Shown: piece after piece, positions 24,501 to 33,101 of the stretch | Position numbering within the stretch: position 1 is the first letter of the stretch | How the letters are laid out: every line of letters begins with the position of its first letter | NCBI RefSeq assembly: GCF_018390735.1 | Contig: NZ_JAHBCL010000009.1 | Span: forward strand, 62,001-126,000 | Source: Fusibacter paucivorans | GTDB taxonomy: Bacteria > Bacillota > Clostridia > Peptostreptococcales > Acidaminobacteraceae | Reading direction: 5' to 3' | Length of the DNA stretch: 64,000 bases | Notes under the pieces: model-generated | What the model saw: only the letters and a program-made list of their open reading frames with translations | Told to the model about the DNA's origin: nothing | Database searches by the model: none | Position numbers and translations under genes: made by a program

Positions 24501-27500
24501 TCATAATAATCCATTATCATTTGAGTTCTCTGCTACAAATTCAAATCTTATATTGTGAATAAAATCACTTAAGTACTGCTCATACGGAACTAATCCAAAT
24601 GGCCTTTCAATTAAGATATAAAACGCTGCCGTCATCATCTCATTACGCTCAATTATATGCAGCAATTCTTGATAGAGTCTCACTTGAAAATCTTTGTATT
24701 CTCCGCTAAATAGATCCATAAAAATGTCTTTAAGTTTTTCCAGCTTGCAACTATCTTCTGATTCAATCATATCTTTATACAAGTCAAATAGCATTTCGGA
24801 AGAAACTGCATTAATAAGTTTCTTTTTACTTGCAACTGAAACAACTTCATAAAGCTCTTCAATAGAGAGTCCCCCCTCAATATAAAGAAATTCTAAAGAC
24901 CCAACAGTCGAATTTTGTCTTCCATATGTTTCATTTGCTCTTGCTATAAACCAATCATCACAAATTAGAGTTACATTTTTCGTTCTGACAACTTCAATTG
25001 ATTCAAAATCACTTACATCAACAATTTCATAAATGACATCATAAAATTCATTGTTGAAACTCGTCATAGGCAATTCTTCAAATTGATTTAAACACTTAAG
25101 CAAATCAGTCCAACACTTCCGATTAGCGTATTTATGTTCATCTGTAAACTCAACTACTCGTAATTGATTCTGGTCATTTAAAAAGGTAGTCCCTTTAATA
25201 TTGATCGAATTGATAGCTTCGTTCAAGCCTCTTTTAATAAAATTCTTGATACCACTTGTGATAATTATCTTATTGTTTAAACGCTCTAACTTATCTAGGA
25301 GCTCAAAATTCTTAAGAACAAATATGGAGCTTAAAGACAAAACGTACTCTTTACTTTTCCCTTCAGCCGTTCTTGTTGTTGAATAAAGACAATATTTATC
25401 ATTTCCCAATAAGAAATGAAAGATGCTTTTATATTTTTCGGGTGATTTTCCTGATAAATACATTAATGGCATTCCTGTTTCAATACCAAAATTATATTCC
25501 TCTAATTTTTTTTCTGTATGTTTCTTACTTTCAATCAATTGTTCTGTCATCTTCTCAATGGTTTCTTCAGCAGATCCTGCAGTAATCTTAAATAAGAAAT
25601 TGTTATCCGTGTCAGCTCTCTTATCTTGAAGTTTTGAAAAGAAATATCTAAACAAATGAATATATGTCTCTACAATTTCTAAAACCTTATACTCTTTCCC
25701 ATTATAAACAACCATCTCATTTGTATTTGCAAGGGCAATTAGCTCAAGAGCTTCATCACTTGTGCCACTATAATTATAACAATCAAATTTAAATTCTCCA
25801 TTATTCGCAACATTAGAACCGGATGAGTGCAGACAGATTCGTACTTTTTTTCCCATCTTAGACGCTAAGGTTAATACGGTGTCATTGTTTGCTTTATCTA
25901 ACTTCTGTTCTTGATAAATGCCCTTAAAACTATTCATACTAATTTGTACAAAAGCAGCCTCCTCTTTATCACTTATTTGATCACTCAGTTGAAAATAAGA
26001 ATCGACCATTTGAGATTTTGCTTCATCCCAGCGCCCTTTGTACGCATAGTACTGAGATGCCATAATGCGGTGCGACAGCACATCTGATCCTAGTAATTTT
26101 TTTGCCTCTAGAAAGGCATCATCATTTAGCCCACCCCGAATGATCGCTTGAATATAGTTGTATTGATAAAAAATATCATTTCCTTCTAGTTCTTTATACT
26201 CTTTCAAAGTATTGAGCGAGGCCTCGCATCTTTCAGTTAAGAGTTCAATATAAAATTTTTTCTGAATCAAAAGAGGTAACTTTATTCCCAATGAGTAACA
26301 CCCATACACCACATCTTTTAATTCATTAAATAGCGCATCTTCTGAATCTACCATCTCGTAAGATGCAATATATAATTTCAGCGCATCCTGATTATTATAT
26401 ATTTCGTCAGCAAGCAAGTCTCGCATGGCTTTATATTCCCTAAGATTAGCCAAAGTTCGTGCGAAAAAAAGTTTTTCATCAATTGTAAGCTTATCCGATA
26501 TGCGATTTAATATTTCTATGAATGCAAGTTGCATTGCAATATCACCATATTTATGAGCTGTTTTAATCATAAGATTTACAACTATTGGTGGCTTATAGTG
26601 TATGCTTTCTAAACTACTAATCAATTCATTAATACTTGTATAATCATTTTTTCTATCAAGCAACATGATCTGATGATAAAGAATCGCGCCCTCATGATCA
26701 TAACCGATGATATTGTTATCACTAAATATATGTTCAACGCTATCCCACTTTTCCATCTTACTATAACAATTTAACAGCCTTGCTCTATTTAAAGGCATTT
26801 CATTACGTATTTTATAATACAAATCAGCTGCAGTTGGGTAATCCATCAGTTGATAATGTATCTCAGCAATCACACTTAGCACTCTTTTGTTTTCTCTGAA
26901 TTCTTCATCTATTCTTTCAAATTCGGTCAGCGCTTCATAGGAATTACTTATTCCAAGTGCCATCAAATAGCTAACCCAATAGTTTAATTTTACTTCTTTT
27001 GGAGCATTATGAATAAAGACTTCAACGGCTCTCATTTTCTCTGCAATCTCACCCGCTTTTTCTATGAGTTTCTCATTAACGTAAAATACTGGCTCTAAAC
27101 TAGCACTAAATAATTTATATTCACACATCGTGCAATGATACTCTGCCTCAATTGTATTTTTTAGTTCTTTTGCTCTTAAAAAACTTTTTAAAGCCTCTTG
27201 ATAATTTTCTCTACTTAATTCAATAATCCCCATTTGTATAAATGCTTTATACTCTGAAATAAACTCATTTTTCATATTACCAGCCTCGTCCAAGAGTATC
27301 TTCAGAACCTCCTCATAATTGCCATTACGAAGATGATAGCTTGATTGATAAAGCATTATTGCAACAGTGTTCACACCTTTCATTTTCATTGTTTTTAAGA
27401 TTGAATCGACACCGTCATCATCATGTTTTAAATAAGCTAACCAGAATTCAATTCTATCAATATAGCCATTTGTAGGATTAATTATATTGATTTGTTCTTT

Positions 27501-28199
27501 AGTTTTTTCAAGCTCTTTATGCATATTCATGTTCACATAAATTATTGCCTTAAGATTTAATAATTCTATCTTCTGATCATTGTTCATTGAAACCGTGTAA
27601 ATGGTATTCTCGATTAAGTCTAGCGATTCCTCAAAAATGCCTTTTTCGATTGATTCTGTATACAATTTTATTTTCTCATTCAGTAAAACATCATTATCCC
27701 TCGTTCTGTTCAGTTCATTGATGATATTTGTTTCACTTTTATTTATGTTCTCTGTTAATAAAGAAGCTATAGCTTTCTCGTTTATACTTAGTACAGTTTC
27801 TCTTAATTCTTCTATATAGCGTAATAGTGCAAGAAAATAATCTTTCATTAGATTAATATTGGTGACATTTGGGTAATCCCCATTTCTATTTTTATTAATA
27901 TAAGCGGTTGCTTCATCGGCTAATTCCAATACAAAAGCCTCACGTGATAAGTTTTTAGATTTATAAGCCTTAAATATCACATCAAAAATTTTCGTTTTCG
28001 TGTCTTCAAAAGATAAAAATTCAACTAATTTCTGACTATCAATTTCCGTGTCTGCAAAATTCTCATTAAAAACTGCAACTTTACCCTGAATTGACTGCTT
28101 AAGCAATGAATCGCTTAAGTTCTTAAATTTATTTGAAATTAAATATTCTATTAAGCTTGGAATAATAATACTTCCAGTTATATAGTTCAAATAATTCAT
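24501..28199 (-). CDS. Large TPR-repeat protein with GreA/B-C-like and PIN-like regions; candidate conflict/defence protein
   Basis: 1232 residues from the ATG at 28199 (GGAGG 6 bases upstream; the longer frame to 28343 covers the promoter). Residues about 1-140 form a helical N-terminal region (FEDTEIDSQKLVEFLSFED; FVLELADEATAYINK) like the adapters in front of STAND/NACHT proteins. About 180-740 is a long TPR-like array. Around 780-850 a GreA/B C-terminal-like strand set ends VVYNGKEYKVLEIVE. About 950-1110 resembles a PIN nuclease (VLSLSSIFVLKNFELLD ... LICDDWFIARANETYG ... STVGSLEFLY), but the first catalytic Asp appears replaced by Ser. No NTPase motifs were seen. Much more AT-rich than its neighbours, so probably horizontally acquired. 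I recall TPR-GreAB-C-PIN proteins being described as conflict-system effectors; the match is by eye. Confidence 0.6.
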   Translation of the reverse strand: MNYLNYITGSIIIPSLIEYLISNKFKNLSDSLLKQSIQGKVAVFNENFADTEIDSQKLVEFLSFEDTKTKIFDVIFKAYKSKNLSREAFVLELADEATAYINKNRNGDYPNVTNINLMKDYFLALLRYIEELRETVLSINEKAIASLLTENINKSETNIINELNRTRDNDVLLNEKIKLYTESIEKGIFEESLDLIENTIYTVSMNNDQKIELLNLKAIIYVNMNMHKELEKTKEQINIINPTNGYIDRIEFWLAYLKHDDDGVDSILKTMKMKGVNTVAIMLYQSSYHLRNGNYEEVLKILLDEAGNMKNEFISEYKAFIQMGIIELSRENYQEALKSFLRAKELKNTIEAEYHCTMCEYKLFSASLEPVFYVNEKLIEKAGEIAEKMRAVEVFIHNAPKEVKLNYWVSYLMALGISNSYEALTEFERIDEEFRENKRVLSVIAEIHYQLMDYPTAADLYYKIRNEMPLNRARLLNCYSKMEKWDSVEHIFSDNNIIGYDHEGAILYHQIMLLDRKNDYTSINELISSLESIHYKPPIVVNLMIKTAHKYGDIAMQLAFIEILNRISDKLTIDEKLFFARTLANLREYKAMRDLLADEIYNNQDALKLYIASYEMVDSEDALFNELKDVVYGCYSLGIKLPLLIQKKFYIELLTERCEASLNTLKEYKELEGNDIFYQYNYIQAIIRGGLNDDAFLEAKKLLGSDVLSHRIMASQYYAYKGRWDEAKSQMVDSYFQLSDQISDKEEAAFVQISMNSFKGIYQEQKLDKANNDTVLTLASKMGKKVRICLHSSGSNVANNGEFKFDCYNYSGTSDEALELIALANTNEMVVYNGKEYKVLEIVETYIHLFRYFFSKLQDKRADTDNNFLFKITAGSAEETIEKMTEQLIESKKHTEKKLEEYNFGIETGMPLMYLSGKSPEKYKSIFHFLLGNDKYCLYSTTRTAEGKSKEYVLSLSSIFVLKNFELLDKLERLNNKIIITSGIKNFIKRGLNEAINSINIKGTTFLNDQNQLRVVEFTDEHKYANRKCWTDLLKCLNQFEELPMTSFNNEFYDVIYEIVDVSDFESIEVVRTKNVTLICDDWFIARANETYGRQNSTVGSLEFLYIEGGLSIEELYEVVSVASKKKLINAVSSEMLFDLYKDMIESEDSCKLEKLKDIFMDLFSGEYKDFQVRLYQELLHIIERNEMMTAAFYILIERPFGLVPYEQYLSDFIHNIRFEFVAENSNDNGLL

Positions 28200-28602
28200 T
28201 AGCGCCTCCATAACAAAATGAAAATACTGGATAATGTTCCTTATTGGTATTATACATCTACGCACATACTTCTGCACAATTGAGATAAAGATAAAACGCC
28301 CATTTTTTGACGAAATAACCTCTAAAGCTTCAACCAAACGCATCCCATATCTTGATTGTTAGTATCAATTTGTTCATTTAGTAGCTCTTTCCAGCGATTA
28401 CTTACCCTTTCAATTATATCCTCAATATTCACAAGGCGGATTAACAAGAACCTGTTTAACAAAACTAATTTAGAATGCTCACACACCACAAAAAATCAGA
28501 ATAAGTGGTCATATTTATACTTTAAATTTTTATACTCAACGCACCCATATAAATCGCATTTATTGCTTTTGAAAACCTTTATAGTGATAGATCGATTCAT
28601 TG
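28200..28602. other. AT-rich 400-base gap upstream of the TPR gene
   Basis: Contains a probable -10 (TATAAT on the minus strand, 28249-28254) for the TPR gene. A 55-codon minus-strand frame (28322-28489, GTG start, no RBS) ends in a charged helix-like sequence (RLVNIEDIIERVSNRWKELL) and may be a gene remnant. No RNA gene or repeat was recognised. The AT-rich composition ends at the LOR/SDH fragment. Confidence 0.4.
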
Positions 28603-29139
28603 TTACAACCCCAGTCCCTTCATCACATTGCAGATAAAATCCTGCACATTGGTGACAATGCCATTGGCCGATAGGCTGCCGCGGTCCGTAAGTTTGTTGA
28701 CCATGAATTCTGAAATATCGACACAGTAAAAGTAGATTTCACGTACCGTACCGTCTTCGAGTACGCGGTATGACGGCGTCATGTTCCCCGTCGCAATGGT
28801 ATGCAGCATTGTCGCCATGCAGATCACCGTTGTCGCCTTTCTAACGCGGTCTCGCATGGCATCCTGCGCTGCATAAGCATCGCAATAAACACCGGGCAGC
28901 GGCCCATCATCTCGAATAGAACCTGCGAGTACAAAAGGCACTTCGTGCTTGACGCAGTGATAGATAATGCCGTTGTCAATGGCTTCTGCCTCGATAAAGC
29001 GCTCAATGCTCCCGTGATGTCTAACACGATTGATTGTACTCAAATGGTTATAGTGCCCATTGGGCTGGCTTTCTTGTGTATAGATGTCCTGGCCTAAAGC
29101 CATCTTTTCCGATAAACCGTTATGAGACCTTGACAGCAA
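28603..29139 (-). pseudogene. 5'-truncated LOR/SDH-family gene (TIGR00300-type, ornithine/arginine metabolism)
   Basis: 178 codons from a TTG without a good RBS. The sequence VPFVLAGSIRDDGPLPGVYCDAYAAQDAMRD, followed by MLHTIATGNMTPSYRV and CVDISEFMVNKLTDRGS, belongs to the LOR/SDH bifunctional conserved family, whose members act on ornithine or arginine. Full-length relatives are, from memory, about 400 residues; only the C-terminal part is present here, with a normal stop. The missing 5' part is replaced by the rpsD control region. It sits at the border of the AT-rich island, so a deletion linked to island insertion is plausible. A genuinely short functional variant cannot be excluded. Confidence 0.65.
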
Positions 29140-29165
29140 AGCAACACATGATAAAATCTTCTAAT

Positions 29166-29180
29166 TGATAACAATTATCA
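29166..29180. promoter_or_regulatory. Fur-family (7-1-7) box in the rpsD promoter
   Basis: TGATAACAATTATCA matches the 7-1-7 Fur-type consensus TGATAATNATTATCA at all but one defined position. It overlaps the -35 (TTGATA, 29165-29170) and spacer of a promoter whose -10 is TATAAA (29189-29194), so binding would repress rpsD. Confidence 0.55.
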
Positions 29181-29219
29181 CTTAACCATATAAATTATAT
29201 CACTTAGGAGGTGATATCA

Positions 29220-29825
29220 TTGGCACGAATGAGAGGGCCAAGATTTAAAAAATGCAGACGACTCAATTTAAATGTCTGCGGTCATCCAAAAGCGATGAAA
29301 CGCTCCGGCAACGGGCAGGCGCGTGATGCAAAAAAGCTCTCGCCTTATGGTGAACAGTTGCTTGAAAAACAAAGACTCCGCAGTTATTACGAAGTCATGG
29401 AAAAACAGTTTCGAAGGTATGTGAAAGCAGCAAAGCGTTCGCCTGCACTCACTGGCGAAAAATTAATCCGCGATCTCGAATGCCGACTCGACAATCTCGT
29501 TTACCGCATGAACTTCGCCAGTTCTATCCGTCAGGCTAGACAAATGGTCGTCCACGGTCATATCCAAGTGAATGGCCGAAAAGTGAACATCCCATCCTAT
29601 GCGGTTGCAGTCGGCGATTTTATCTCGTTAAAACCAAGCGCTAGAAATGTTAGCCTTTTTAAAGAGAACGTCACCAACCGAATGAGGTATGCATTGCCTT
29701 ACATCCATTACGATCCTGCAAACTTTACTGCAACACTGCACCGCGATCCTAATCGCGATGAAATCCCGATTCAAATTAACGACCATTTGGTCGTCGAGTA
29801 CTATGCAACCATGATCTCTGCATAA
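29220..29825 (+). CDS. rpsD: 30S ribosomal protein S4
   Basis: 201 residues from a TTG at 29220, with AGGAGG 8 bases upstream; the GTG at 29211 abuts the RBS and is unlikely. It begins MARMRGPRFKKCRR and contains the S4 RNA-binding core (EKLIRDLECRLDNLVYRMNFASSIRQARQMVVHGHIQVNGRKVNIPSY). S4 nucleates 30S assembly. Only two of the Cys found in zinc-binding S4 proteins remain, so it looks like the zinc-free form. It is alone rather than in the S13-S11-S4-alpha operon, so a second copy may exist in the genome. Its promoter carries a Fur-like box. Confidence 0.96.
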   Translation: MARMRGPRFKKCRRLNLNVCGHPKAMKRSGNGQARDAKKLSPYGEQLLEKQRLRSYYEVMEKQFRRYVKAAKRSPALTGEKLIRDLECRLDNLVYRMNFASSIRQARQMVVHGHIQVNGRKVNIPSYAVAVGDFISLKPSARNVSLFKENVTNRMRYALPYIHYDPANFTATLHRDPNRDEIPIQINDHLVVEYYATMISA

Positions 29826-29828
29826 TTC

Positions 29829-29889
29829 AAAAGACTCTCCTCATAACAAACACATTGCTTTTTCCCGTTTGTCCATGAGGAGAGTCTTT
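29829..29889. terminator. Bidirectional terminator after rpsD
   Basis: AAAAGACTCTCCTCAT / ATGAGGAGAGTCTTT with further inner pairing (AACAAAC / GTTTGT), followed by ATTTATT on the plus strand. It separates rpsD from the convergent TauE-family gene. Confidence 0.85.
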
Positions 29890-29958
29890 ATTTATTGGAT
29901 ATTGTCCGCTTACACATCAATTTAATGCCAGCGTTCGTATTATTTTAACCATCACGTT

Positions 29959-30717
29959 TTATGTCAACAGTAGTTTCACAGCGGCAATTGCCGTCATCCC
30001 CATGACAATATAGCGAAAGACGCGTTCATCAATACGTTTCAGTGTGAAAATACCAATAATGGCGCCAACGGCAACAGGGATGAGCATACTGAGTGCAAAT
30101 CCGGCTGCTCGCCATGTGATATTGTGCCAGACGAATATTTGAAACGGCAATTTTGTAAGGTTTAACAAGAAAAAGAATAACGCATTGGTTCCCATATAGT
30201 CGCGCTTTTGATACCCCATGGCGAGAAAATAAATACTCATCACAGGCCCAGCTGCATTGCCGATCATTGACGTAAAACCCCCGAGTATACCCGCAAGTAC
30301 TGCAACATAACCAGCATTGGAAATTTGTGTCCGCTCACCTTTTACTTCAAAATAGATAAGAATGCCCAAACAGACGATAACTGAACAGGCAATGGTCATG
30401 GCAAACTGTGCATCATTCATCAGCGCACCCAGCCACACGCCGAGCAAAACCCCGCATATCGTAAAGGGAAACAGTCTTTTAATCTTTTGCCAGTCCGCGT
30501 GTTTATAGTAAGTGCGAACAGCAAATAAATCCCCTGTAATCAGCATCATCAGCATGACGCCCGTTGATGCCCTGCCGCCAAAAACGCCGGCTAGAATAGG
30601 AACTGCCAGCAATGTTACCCCGCCAATTGCCGTCTTTGAAAAACCGATCAGCATTGCCGCCAAAATAATCAAGCTCCACTGAAGTGTCGTAAAATCAAAG
30701 CTCTGTAAAAATGTCAT
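29959..30717 (-). CDS. TauE/SafE-family membrane transporter (putative sulfite/organosulfonate exporter)
   Basis: 252 residues from the ATG at 30717 (GGGGGAG upstream; a longer frame to 30846 overlaps the neighbouring gene). About seven to eight membrane helices in two repeats, with the family signatures GFSKTAIGGVTLLAVPIL near the start and GILGGFTSMIGNAAGPVMSIYFLAMG in the second half. The family exports or imports sulfite, sulfonates or other small anions; the substrate cannot be deduced. It follows the CrtO-like gene on the same strand after about 30 bases. Confidence 0.88.
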   Translation of the reverse strand: MTFLQSFDFTTLQWSLIILAAMLIGFSKTAIGGVTLLAVPILAGVFGGRASTGVMLMMLITGDLFAVRTYYKHADWQKIKRLFPFTICGVLLGVWLGALMNDAQFAMTIACSVIVCLGILIYFEVKGERTQISNAGYVAVLAGILGGFTSMIGNAAGPVMSIYFLAMGYQKRDYMGTNALFFFLLNLTKLPFQIFVWHNITWRAAGFALSMLIPVAVGAIIGIFTLKRIDERVFRYIVMGMTAIAAVKLLLT

Positions 30718-30748
30718 CGTATCTCCCCCAGTATCTGTTTTTACGTGC

Positions 30749-31318
30749 TTAATCGCCTCGATAATCTCGAAAATGATAGACGCGTTCATCCGATACGACA
30801 ATTTGGCCATGCCAATCGACATCATACTCGCCTTTAATGTCACCATAAGGAGGGTTTCGTCGATTCAGCTGCCTTAGCAGGCGCATGATCCTAGGTCGAT
30901 TATAACGCTGGATCACAATAAACGGCATGTTGAGTGCAATCGCGACCATCAACATACTGATGACACAATCATTGGCGACGACACTGATAAATGCCATCAA
31001 AATAATGCTCCAATGCGCCATTTCCGCTCGGCATGATTCTGTAACGTATTTTTCAAGATAAGCTCGATTTCTCGGTTCAATTTTCTTCTTTGAAAATGAC
31101 TTGCTAAAAAAATCACTTAGTTCCGGCAATTGATGTTTCCATGCTTTCACTTTAAACAAACGCTGGTAAACATTGCCGCCGTCTTCCCATTTCTTCTCTC
31201 GGAAAGGCCAGCGGCGATAATCAAAATGCTTTTCGGGAACACCCAAAAAGACCAGTGTGCTGATGACAGATTCGATGAAAAGAACGAAGAGGCTGTTGAT
31301 CAATAGTTTTAGTCGCAT
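30749..31318 (-). CDS. Small membrane protein related to CrtO-type glycosyl-diaponeurosporenoate acyltransferase
   Basis: 189 residues with an N-terminal helix (LLINSLFVLFIESVISTLVFLG) and a hydrophobic hairpin at about 105-145. The segment RLFKVKAWKHQLPELSDFF followed by YLEKYVTESCRAEMAHW fits the pattern K-W-K-(D/H)-x-L-P-E ... ET-x-RAE-x-x-HW that I associate with the CrtO acyltransferase family. No carotenoid genes are nearby, so the true acceptor is probably another glycolipid or the function has changed. Family call moderate. Confidence 0.6.
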   Translation of the reverse strand: MRLKLLINSLFVLFIESVISTLVFLGVPEKHFDYRRWPFREKKWEDGGNVYQRLFKVKAWKHQLPELSDFFSKSFSKKKIEPRNRAYLEKYVTESCRAEMAHWSIILMAFISVVANDCVISMLMVAIALNMPFIVIQRYNRPRIMRLLRQLNRRNPPYGDIKGEYDVDWHGQIVVSDERVYHFRDYRGD

Positions 31319-31400
31319 TCTTTGCCTCCATTAGTTGTTTACAATTATAGCCATGTAAATGTAAGTTGCCTTTAAAATACAATATATATGAAAACTCGTG

Positions 31401-32066
31401 CTATTCTGATGTTGGCTGTGCCGCCATCGCCGCAAGTACACTGCGACGTTTTGGAATCAAATAAAGCGGCACTATAAAACATCCCGATACGATAAGTCCG
31501 CCGGCAACATCCAGTATCGAATGCTGTTTAACAAACACCGTCGAGAGACAAATGAGTATCATCATCAGCGACGAAAGCCATTTGCCGCCTTTTTTTTGCG
31601 AAAAGGCCTCTGAATGATGCAGCGCTGCATCGACTGCCACAGCATTGATCACATGAATACTCGGAAAAACATTGGTCGGCGTATCAGACCAATAAATAAA
31701 GCGAACCAGCAATGACAGTGGGTCATTGTCCGTAATCGTCGGTCTTAATGCTTGTGCATTCGGGAAAAGCATATAAAATAGGTAGGCAATTGACATGCCG
31801 CCACCGATAAAGATCAATAATTTTAGATAATCGGCTCGGCTATGTTTCCCTGTAAACAGAACGCCGTAGGCAATATACGGAAACCACAGAATATAAGGTA
31901 TAATAAAGATTTTTGAAAACGGGATAAGATCATCAATAAATGAATGCACCATATATTTCGGCACTAAATTGAATTCCAAGAGTTTAAACCACACCAGTAA
32001 TGGCAATAACAATAGAACCCAGTAAAAATGCTTATTTTCTGATAAATACGTCTTTAGAGATCTCAT
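31401..32066 (-). CDS. PAP2-superfamily membrane phosphatase/phosphotransferase
   Basis: 221 residues, six predicted membrane helices. The PAP2 signatures are FPSIHV (motif 2) and KQHSILDVAGG (motif 3, His and Asp nucleophile pair); motif 1 (K-x6-RP) is represented by ALRP. The PS-I-H form and layout resemble the Aur1/inositol-phosphoceramide-like branch. Such enzymes dephosphorylate or exchange head groups of lipid phosphates at the membrane. It lies about 80 bases upstream of the CrtO-like gene on the same strand, suggesting a lipid-modification cluster. Confidence 0.85.
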   Translation of the reverse strand: MRSLKTYLSENKHFYWVLLLLPLLVWFKLLEFNLVPKYMVHSFIDDLIPFSKIFIIPYILWFPYIAYGVLFTGKHSRADYLKLLIFIGGGMSIAYLFYMLFPNAQALRPTITDNDPLSLLVRFIYWSDTPTNVFPSIHVINAVAVDAALHHSEAFSQKKGGKWLSSLMMILICLSTVFVKQHSILDVAGGLIVSGCFIVPLYLIPKRRSVLAAMAAQPTSE

Positions 32067-32321
32067 CTGCCGCTCCCAATTGTCTAATTTTTAAAAGGCA
32101 CTCCATAACGAAATTCCCAAAAGATCTTCGCCAAGCAGTGCCCCATGAACAATACTATTTTATCATATTGAAAAAAAATGGCAACGCTCATCCCTAAACT
32201 TTCACGTTGCAACACCAATTAAGAAAAAGACGCATTTAAGGCATCCCCACTGTCATCCAGTTGCACCATATCTCAGAGCATTTATGTTGCCATCATCTAC
32301 TTTTATGTTGCCATAAATAGT

Positions 32322-32954
32322 CTATAAAGTCATCGTCATCATCAGAAAGCCGCAAAAATCCGCATTGTCAACCATCAGCATTGGATGCGCCTGCGCCTTT
32401 ATGTCGTTGATCAGTTCCCGGTATTGATTATAAAATGCATACGTTGGCTTCGACGTATACTGAAAACCCGTCACCTCAAAATATTTTAGGATTCCCTTAA
32501 CGGTAGTCGGTTTGACGAGCACTTCAACGGCTGGAAACTGGTAGAGTCCCAATACCGTTAGAATCGGCCACTTTGCAAGTTTATAACGTTCCAGCACTTC
32601 AATTTGCATCTCAAAACCCGCCGCCTGATCACCATATAAAAACGCCTTCATGCCATTGACCATCATCTCTTTTTCGGTGGCGGACATTACTTTTGCCGCA
32701 TCTCTAAATTTAGCCTTTTCAAAGACGGAAACCAATGAAGAACGTGCAATGAGTTTAACATAGTCCTCAAAAATCTGATCGCTCTTTTCAAAAGCTTTTT
32801 CATAGAAGTGTTCTTCGACGAACTGTCGCATTTTTTCAACTTTGTGCTTTTTAGCAATTGCCTTCATTTCTTCTGATTCAAAACCGTCTGGATACAGGTT
32901 AAAAAAAATCTGTTCTGCATGTTTTAATTTTTCTACATTTACTTGAACGGCCAT
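32322..32954 (-). CDS. Conserved-looking cytoplasmic protein of unknown function (210 residues)
   Basis: From the ATG at 32954, with GGAGGTGGGGAG directly upstream; a longer frame to 33035 lacks an RBS. No signal peptide or membrane helix. The sequence is mixed helical (NVEKLKHAEQIFFNLYPDGFESEEMKAIAKKHK; AKVMSATEKEMMVNGMKAFLYGD; LTVLGLYQFPAVEVLVKPTTVKGILKYF) and ends CGFLMMTMTL. The coding signal is good. I do not recognise the family. It is a single-gene unit; the 255-base gap after it holds only a repeated TTTATGTTGCCAT (two copies, about 32280-32315). Confidence 0.75.
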   Translation of the reverse strand: MAVQVNVEKLKHAEQIFFNLYPDGFESEEMKAIAKKHKVEKMRQFVEEHFYEKAFEKSDQIFEDYVKLIARSSLVSVFEKAKFRDAAKVMSATEKEMMVNGMKAFLYGDQAAGFEMQIEVLERYKLAKWPILTVLGLYQFPAVEVLVKPTTVKGILKYFEVTGFQYTSKPTYAFYNQYRELINDIKAQAHPMLMVDNADFCGFLMMTMTL

Positions 32955-33101
32955 CTCCCCACCTCCACATACACTTTCTATAACCACCTTCAAAGTATCA
33001 CAGATAGCACGACATCGCAAGTTTTCTATGCCCATTTTATCTTAAAGGTCTTACATACGTTAGATCATGCACACTGAAATATACATCATCATTTGCTTAT
33101 A

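Noticed and set aside
28322-28489. 55-codon minus-strand frame in the AT-rich gap (RLVNIEDIIERVSNRWKELL near its end)
   Set aside because: GTG start, no ribosome binding site, no family recognised; mentioned only as a possible remnant.
24145-29139. Insertion sequence or prophage as the source of the AT-rich block
   Set aside because: No transposase, integrase or phage structural gene, and no terminal repeats found by eye; only the base composition and gene fragments point to transfer.
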